Below are positions 59,295-64,000 of a stretch of DNA of 64,000 bases, piece after piece (within the stretch, counting starts at the first letter, position 1; each line of letters opens with the position of its first letter). Source of the stretch: Rhodocyclales bacterium (lineage in GTDB: Bacteria; Pseudomonadota; Gammaproteobacteria; Burkholderiales; Rhodocyclaceae); NCBI GenBank assembly GCA_003105015.1, contig PQAF01000028.1, positions 186,001 through 250,000 of the forward strand. The letters run 5' to 3'. The translations under genes and the position numbers were made by a program. The notes under the pieces were generated by a model. It searched no databases. It had not been told where the DNA came from and saw nothing but the letters and a program-made list of their open reading frames with translations.

Positions 59295-61145
59295 ATGAAA
59301 CACCGCCTGCAATTCGCCTGGCGCGCCCTGGTGGCGATCGCCTTCCTCGGCTCCTGCGGCGCGGCCCTTGCGTTCGGCCCCGCCGACGGAGAGCATGGAA
59401 TCAACATTTTCTGGTTTGCCGGACTGGGCGGGATGAGCGCCTTCGGCGGCTGGCTGGCCTGGAATTCCATCGCCTCGTCCGGCCGGCTGCGCGACCAGCT
59501 CAACCTGATCGATACCGCCTTCCGCTGCGTGGACGTCGCCGTCGTCGGCCTCGACGACCGCGGCAACATCTTCTTTGCCAATGCCGCCGCGGCCAAGCTG
59601 GCGGACGTCGAGCAAATGGCGCTGACCGGCCGCGCCTTCGCCGAGGCCTTTCCGCTGCGCAGCGCCGCGGACGGGTCGCCGGTCGAACTGGCGCAGCTGC
59701 AGGCGGCCTGCGGCGAGGAGGCATCTGCCGTGCGTGCCGTGCTGCGCGACGCCGCCGACAACGAGCACGTGCTCGACATCAGCTGCGCCTGCGAGGACAG
59801 CGGCCGCAGCCAGGTCAGTTTCCTCGCCATGGAAGACGTCTCCGTGCCGCACGGCATCTCCCTCGAGCTGTTCTGGCAGGCGAACCACGATGCCCTGACC
59901 GGACTGGTGAACCGCCGCGGCTTCGAGGACCAGCTGCGCAAGGCGATTGCCGTCGGCGGCGAACCGGACAAGCAGCATACGCTGCTCTTCATCGACCTCG
60001 ACCGCTTCAAGCTGATCAACGACAGCGGCGGGCATGCCGCCGGCGACGAGTTCCTGCGCCAGATCGCCACCGTGCTGCGCCACCGCGTGCGCACCACCGA
60101 CGTGCTGGCGCGCATGGGCGGCGACGAGTTCGCCGTGCTGCTGCACGCCTGTCCGGTCGAGCAGGCGCTGCGCATCGCCAACGCCATCCGCATGGACGTC
60201 TCCAATTTTCGCTTCGTCTGGCGCGAGAAGGTATTCCACGTCGGTGCCAGCATCGGCCTGGTGGTGCTGTCCGATCCGACCGCCAGCGCGGAGGAGGTGA
60301 TGGAACAGGCCGATGCCGCCTGCTATACGGCGAAGGAGGCCGGCCGCGACCAGATCCGCGTCTATCACGCCAAGGCCGCCAGCCATCAGCCGCGCGCCGA
60401 CATGAACATCGTCGAGACGATTCACGATGCCATCGAGCGCAACGGCTTCCGGCTGTTCCGCCAGCGCATCGCCGGTCTCGACGAGGCGAGCGCCAAGGTG
60501 CGGCACTTCGAGCTGCTGCTGCGCATGATCGACCGCGACGGCAAGATCGTGCCGCCGATGGTGTTCATCCCGGCCGCCGAGCGGCACAACATGATGCAGG
60601 CCATCGACCGCTGGGTGCTTGCCAACGCGCTGCCGGCGATCCGCCGCGAATGCGAGGCCACGCCGGACAGCCTGCCGGTGTTCGACATCAACCTGTCCGC
60701 CGAGAGCATCAACGACAGCCGCTTCCCCGCTTTCGTGCGCGAGCAGATCGCCCTGCACAAGGTGCCGGCCGCGGCCATCTGCTTCGAGATCACCGAAACG
60801 CTGGCGGTGGCCAACCTGACCAAGGCGGCCGAACTGATCCGCGAGCTGAAGGAACTGGGGCTGCGCTTCGCGCTGGACGACTTCGGCGCCGGCATGTGCT
60901 CCTTCGCCTACCTCAAGCACCTGCCGGTGGACTACGTCAAGATCGACGGCGCCTTCGTGCGCGACATGTTCGCCGAGCCGATGAACATCGAGGTGGTTTC
61001 CGCCATCAACAACATCGCCCACTCGCTCGGCATGAAGACCATCGCCGAATTCGTCGAGACCGAGGGGGCGCTCAACCGCCTGCGCGAGATGGGCGTCGAC
61101 TACGCCCAGGGCCACGCCGTCGGCCGGCCGTTCTTCTTCAGTTAG
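59295..61145 (+). CDS. Diguanylate cyclase/phosphodiesterase (PAS-GGDEF-EAL)
   Basis: I prefer the ATG at 59295 (MKHRLQFAWRALVAIAF), 9 bases after GAGGA; an ATG at 59286 overlaps the rmuC stop. Two membrane segments (about 8 to 25 and 37 to 55), a PAS domain (about 70 to 185), then GGDEF with intact ARMGGDEFAVLL and an I-site RTTD five residues before it, then EAL with ELL in place of EAL but with the other catalytic residues (NLSAES, FEITET, DDFGAG, VKIDG, QGH). Both making and breaking of c-di-GMP is possible. It converges with moeA, overlapping its stop by 4 bases. Confidence 0.92.
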   Translation: MKHRLQFAWRALVAIAFLGSCGAALAFGPADGEHGINIFWFAGLGGMSAFGGWLAWNSIASSGRLRDQLNLIDTAFRCVDVAVVGLDDRGNIFFANAAAAKLADVEQMALTGRAFAEAFPLRSAADGSPVELAQLQAACGEEASAVRAVLRDAADNEHVLDISCACEDSGRSQVSFLAMEDVSVPHGISLELFWQANHDALTGLVNRRGFEDQLRKAIAVGGEPDKQHTLLFIDLDRFKLINDSGGHAAGDEFLRQIATVLRHRVRTTDVLARMGGDEFAVLLHACPVEQALRIANAIRMDVSNFRFVWREKVFHVGASIGLVVLSDPTASAEEVMEQADAACYTAKEAGRDQIRVYHAKAASHQPRADMNIVETIHDAIERNGFRLFRQRIAGLDEASAKVRHFELLLRMIDRDGKIVPPMVFIPAAERHNMMQAIDRWVLANALPAIRRECEATPDSLPVFDINLSAESINDSRFPAFVREQIALHKVPAAAICFEITETLAVANLTKAAELIRELKELGLRFALDDFGAGMCSFAYLKHLPVDYVKIDGAFVRDMFAEPMNIEVVSAINNIAHSLGMKTIAEFVETEGALNRLREMGVDYAQGHAVGRPFFFS

Positions 61146-62404
61146 ACCAATCCCTCGAAGGGCTGCACGCCGACGAGCTCGCCCGGCTCGACGTTGCCGC
61201 GCTCGTGCTCGACGACGATGATGCAGTTGGCTTCGGACATCGAGCGCAGCACCCCCGAGCCCTGCGTGCCGGTGACGCGCACCTTCCATTCGCCGTTTTC
61301 CCGGAACAGGATGCCGCGCTGGAACTCGCTGCGGCCGGGCCGCTTCTTCAGCGGCGTGACGCAGGGCACGCGGAACTGCGGCAGCGGCTCGATGGGCGAC
61401 ACCCCCATCATCTTCAGCAGCGCCTCGCGCACGAACTCGTAGAAGGTCACCATCACGGCGACGGGGTTGCCCGGCAGGCCGAACAGCCAGGCATCATTGA
61501 TCTTGCCGAAAGCCATCGGCCGGCCGGGCCGCATGGCGATCTTCCAGAAGGCCACTTCGCCCAGCTTGCCCATCATGCCGCGGATGAAGTCCGCCTCGCC
61601 GACCGACACGCCGCCGCTGGTGAGGATCGCGTCGGCCTGGGCGGCCGCCCGGCGGAAGGCCGCTTCCAGCGCGGCCGGCTCGTCGCGCACCACGCCGAGG
61701 TCGATCGCTTCGCAACCCAGGCGCGTCAGCATGCCGAAGAGGGTATAGCGGTTGCTGTCGTACACCTCGCCCTCCTTGAGCGGCGTGCCGACCGAGCACA
61801 GTTCGTCGCCGGTGGAGAAGAAGGCGACACGCAGCCGGCGCCTCACGTTCACTTCGGCGACGCCGAGCGAAGCGATCAGGCCGAGCTCCGCCGGGCGGAT
61901 GAGCTTGCCGGCGCGGATCGCCGGCGTGCCGGCGCGCAGGTCCTCGCCGGCGCGGCGGATGTGCTGTCCCTGGCGCTGTTTCGGCGGGACGACGATGCGA
62001 TCGTTCTCGGCGCGCACCACTTCCTGGATCACCACTGTATCGGCGCCCTCGGGGATCACGCCGCCGGTCATGATGCGCACGCACTGGCCCGCCTCGACGC
62101 GGCCTTCGAAGGCGCGCCCGGCAAAGGCCGTGCCGGCGAGGCGGAGCACGGTGTCGCCCTCGGCGGCGAGGTCGGCGAAGCGCACGGCATAGCCGTCCAT
62201 GGCCGAATTGTCGTGGCCGGGCACGTTGGCGGTCGCCAGGACGTCCTCGGCCAGCACCCGGCCCAATGCATTGCGAACGAAGAGGCGCTCGGTGCCGGCG
62301 ACCGGTTCGACGAGGCCGAGGATCAGCTTGCGGGCCTGCTCGACGGAGAGGGATTCCGGATCGTAGCCGTCCGCGCAGGAGAGGGTCTTCAGAAGCGAGG
62401 TCAT
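61142..62404 (-). CDS. moeA: Molybdopterin molybdenumtransferase MoeA
   Basis: A 420-residue MoeA. NVPGHDNSAMDGYAVRFADL is the conserved N-terminal motif; ILTSGGVSVGEADFIRGMM and the PGRPMAFG/GLPGNPVAVM segments form the MPT-binding site. It inserts molybdate into molybdopterin. It overlaps mobA by 4 bases and belongs to a moaA-fdhD-mobA-moeA run on the minus strand, which suggests formate dehydrogenase or other molybdoenzymes in the cell. Confidence 0.95.
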   Translation of the reverse strand: MTSLLKTLSCADGYDPESLSVEQARKLILGLVEPVAGTERLFVRNALGRVLAEDVLATANVPGHDNSAMDGYAVRFADLAAEGDTVLRLAGTAFAGRAFEGRVEAGQCVRIMTGGVIPEGADTVVIQEVVRAENDRIVVPPKQRQGQHIRRAGEDLRAGTPAIRAGKLIRPAELGLIASLGVAEVNVRRRLRVAFFSTGDELCSVGTPLKEGEVYDSNRYTLFGMLTRLGCEAIDLGVVRDEPAALEAAFRRAAAQADAILTSGGVSVGEADFIRGMMGKLGEVAFWKIAMRPGRPMAFGKINDAWLFGLPGNPVAVMVTFYEFVREALLKMMGVSPIEPLPQFRVPCVTPLKKRPGRSEFQRGILFRENGEWKVRVTGTQGSGVLRSMSEANCIIVVEHERGNVEPGELVGVQPFEGLV

Positions 62405-62970
62405 GGTTCCAGTTCGTTCAATTCTTCCAGCGTGTTGATGTTGGCGAAGGCGCGCTCGTCGGCGAAGGGCACCTCGACCGTCTTGAGCGCGGCGTACCAG
62501 GCGTCGACCTTGCGGCCGCCGGCCCCGAGGAAGGACGTCAGGCCGTCCAGCACCTCGCGGCGCACCAGGGAGAATACCGGATGCGGCTGCGTGCCGGTTT
62601 TCGCCACGGCCAGGTCGGCGCCGGCCGCCTCCAGCGCGGCGCGCAGTTTGCCGACAAGGTCCTCGGGCAGGAAGGGCGAGTCGCAGGGGGCGGTGACCAG
62701 CAGCGGCGTCTCGCAGGCGAGCAGTCCCGTGTGCAGGCCGGCCAGCGGGCCGGCGAAGCCGGCGATGCGATCGGGGATCACCGGATAGCCGAAGGCGGCG
62801 TAGGCCTCCAGGTTCTGGTTGGCGTTGATGAGCAGGGCATCGACCTGCGGCGCCAGGCGTTCGATGGCCCAGGCCGCCATCGGCTTGCCGCGGAAGGGCT
62901 GCAGGCCCTTGTCGCGCCCGCCCATGCGGCGGCCGAGTCCGCCGGCGAGGATGAGGCCGGTGGTCTTCAT
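62401..62970 (-). CDS. mobA: Molybdenum cofactor guanylyltransferase MobA
   Basis: A 189-residue nucleotidyltransferase from the ATG at 62970 (MKTTGLILAGGLGRRMGGRD): the GTP-binding loop LAGGLGRRMGGRDKGL is complete, and TAPCDSPFLPEDLV holds the metal-binding Asp. It adds GMP to molybdopterin to form the bis-MGD cofactor. Starts and stops overlap fdhD and moeA by 4 bases each. The frame is open further upstream, but that part belongs to the fdhD shadow. Confidence 0.94.
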   Translation of the reverse strand: MKTTGLILAGGLGRRMGGRDKGLQPFRGKPMAAWAIERLAPQVDALLINANQNLEAYAAFGYPVIPDRIAGFAGPLAGLHTGLLACETPLLVTAPCDSPFLPEDLVGKLRAALEAAGADLAVAKTGTQPHPVFSLVRREVLDGLTSFLGAGGRKVDAWYAALKTVEVPFADERAFANINTLEELNELEP

Positions 62971-63791
62971 GCGTGAGTCGCGGCGGATTTGTGGAAGTGC
63001 TGCGCGCCGGTGAACAGGAGGTAATGCTTGCCCTGGGCGCGCCCGATCATGGTCAGGCCGAGCCGGCTCGCCAGATCGTAGCCCATCTGCGTCAGGCCCG
63101 AGCGCGAGACGAGGAAGGGGATGCCCATCTGCGCCGTCTTGATGACCATTTCCGAGGTGAGCCGGCCGGTGGTGTAGAAGACCTTGTCGCCGCCGTCGAG
63201 GCCGTCCAGCCACATCTGCCCGGCGATGGCGTCCACCGCGTTGTGGCGGCCGACGTCCTCGACGAACATCAGGATCTCGCTGCCGCGGGCCAGCGCGCAG
63301 CCGTGCACCGCACCGGCCTGCTTGTAGATCGATTCGTGGTGGCGCACCGCGTCGAGCAGGCCGTAGAGGGTGGCCTCGTCGAGGCGCGCGCCAGCCGGGA
63401 GCGAGATCTGCCCGAGTTCCTCCATCAGATCGCCGAACACCGTGCCCTGGCCGCAGCCGGTGGTGACGGTGCGCTTGCCCATGCGTGCATCGAGGTCGAC
63501 GGCGGAGCGGGTCGTCGTGACCGCCACCGAATCCGTTTCCCAGTCGACCTGCACGGCGGCGATGTCCTCCAGGCGCTCGATCAGGCGCTGGTTGCGCAGG
63601 TAGCCGATGGCCAGCGCCTCCGGTGCGCCGCCGAGCGTCATCAGTGTGACGATCTCGCGCTTGTCGAGGTAGAGCGTCAGGGGATGCTCGCCGGCGATGG
63701 GCGTCGGCACCACTTCGCCATGCTCGTTGACGGCGGCGATGGTGACGGTGGCCGGGCGGGCAGCGCTGGTCAGGACAGGGCGATAAGGCAT
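62967..63791 (-). CDS. fdhD: Formate dehydrogenase sulfurtransferase FdhD
   Basis: A 274-residue FdhD. GEHPLTLYLDKREIVTLMTL, GYLRNQRLI, VHGCALARG and MFVEDVGRHNAVDAI are family motifs. In the loop that carries CxxC in E. coli FdhD this protein reads TTGCGQGT, so only the first cysteine remains. It transfers sulfur from IscS to the molybdenum cofactor of formate dehydrogenase. First gene after a REP-like repeat that separates it from moaA. Confidence 0.93.
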   Translation of the reverse strand: MPYRPVLTSAARPATVTIAAVNEHGEVVPTPIAGEHPLTLYLDKREIVTLMTLGGAPEALAIGYLRNQRLIERLEDIAAVQVDWETDSVAVTTTRSAVDLDARMGKRTVTTGCGQGTVFGDLMEELGQISLPAGARLDEATLYGLLDAVRHHESIYKQAGAVHGCALARGSEILMFVEDVGRHNAVDAIAGQMWLDGLDGGDKVFYTTGRLTSEMVIKTAQMGIPFLVSRSGLTQMGYDLASRLGLTMIGRAQGKHYLLFTGAQHFHKSAATHA

Positions 63792-63800
63792 GTGTGCATG

Positions 63801-63857
63801 GTAGGTCGGGCTTCAGCCCGACGGCAACGGCCGGCGTCGGCCTGAAGGCCGACCTAC
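63801..63857. repeat. REP-like double-hairpin repeat between fdhD and moaA
   Basis: The unit runs GTAGGTCGGGCTTCAGCCCGAC ... GTCGGCCTGAAGGCCGACCTAC-like: hairpins GTCGGGC-TTCA-GCCCGAC (about 63804-63821) and GTCGGCCT/AGGCCGAC (about 63836-63853), with GTAGG and CCTAC at the outer ends. Same family as the element at 34614-34664. Confidence 0.78.
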
Positions 63858-63860
63858 GGA

Positions 63861-64000
63861 TCAGCCCCCGGTCATCGACATGAAGCGGACGACCTTCGGA
63901 TCCTGCATCTGCTCGTTGAAGTCGTGGCCCTTCGGCTTGATGCCCATCGAATCGACGATGGCCTGGCGCAGCGGCGCGTCGTCGCCGGGATGGGCGCGCA
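63861..64000 (-). CDS. moaA: C-terminal end of GTP 3',8-cyclase MoaA (partial)
   Basis: Only the last 46 codons are in the window. They read ...DDAPLRQAIVDSMGIKPKGHD...VRRFMSMTGG and stop. The KPxGH segment and the terminal Gly-Gly preceded by a Met-Ser-rich stretch fit the C-terminus of MoaA, where the double glycine is needed for catalysis. The position next to fdhD, mobA and moeA supports it. The start and radical-SAM domain lie beyond the right edge. Confidence 0.72.
   Translation of the reverse strand, partial: RAHPGDDAPLRQAIVDSMGIKPKGHDFNEQMQDPKVVRFMSMTGG

Overview
The window is GC-rich chromosomal DNA with short intergenic gaps, many ATGA-type stop/start overlaps and gene sets typical of Betaproteobacteria, probably Rhodocyclales or a close relative. 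The supporting gene content is smc-zipA-ligA, envZ/ompR, tsaB-rimI-uracil glycosylase, alr-radA, lplT and a moa/mob/moe/fdhD cluster. The taxonomic placement is inferred from gene content and style, not from a marker gene. No rRNA, tRNA or CRISPR array was seen.

Positions 1 to about 11,000 are a phage-derived block, almost entirely on the minus strand and open at the left edge. Reading leftwards, it starts with small early or regulatory genes: a ribbon-helix-helix repressor with its own operator, two unknowns, and a stand-alone FtsH-type M41 peptidase domain followed by a strong terminator. Next come an AlpA-like helix-turn-helix gene, a winged-helix replication initiator carrying four palindromic iterons inside its own reading frame, and a run of tiny coupled genes. 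Then come a coiled-coil protein, a scaffold-like protein and three large proteins that look like internal virion or DNA-ejection proteins. No terminase, portal, capsid or integrase lies inside the window.

Positions 11,300 to 27,370 hold a sensory block. A NarX-like kinase and LuxR-type regulator pair is followed by a complete chemotaxis set: receiver, MCP, cheY, STAS protein, cheA, MCP, cheW, cheR, cheD and cheB. A second kinase with a related N-terminal sensor and a Crp/Fnr-family regulator close the block. A 266-bp element with 26-bp perfect terminal inverted repeats separates cheY from the STAS gene. CheA contains a tandem motif matching the c-di-GMP-binding MshEN pattern.

Positions 27,370 to 44,200 are housekeeping genes: queF, smc, zipA, ligA, galU, a purine phosphoribosyltransferase, typA, methylthioinosine phosphorylase and def. 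They continue with two single-domain cyclic-nucleotide-binding proteins around a host-attachment-family gene, a PerM-type transporter, and envZ/ompR. Positions 44,500 to 64,000 carry two small secreted proteins, a KTSC protein, tsaB-rimI-udg4, a cation efflux gene, lemA with two TPM proteins, lplT, lysR, alr, radA, an ABC permease, rmuC, a GGDEF-EAL protein and the molybdenum cofactor genes moeA, mobA, fdhD and the end of moaA.

The most unusual signals are: (i) the 9-mer ACTGACTTT, present nine times on the two strands against roughly 0.1 expected at this base composition, resembling a DNA-uptake or other genome-wide signal; (ii) a lambda-O-like origin embedded in the phage initiator gene; (iii) the MshEN-like insert in CheA; (iv) the 266-bp inverted-repeat element; (v) two paralogous sensor kinases flanking the chemotaxis cluster that share nearly the same promoter layout.
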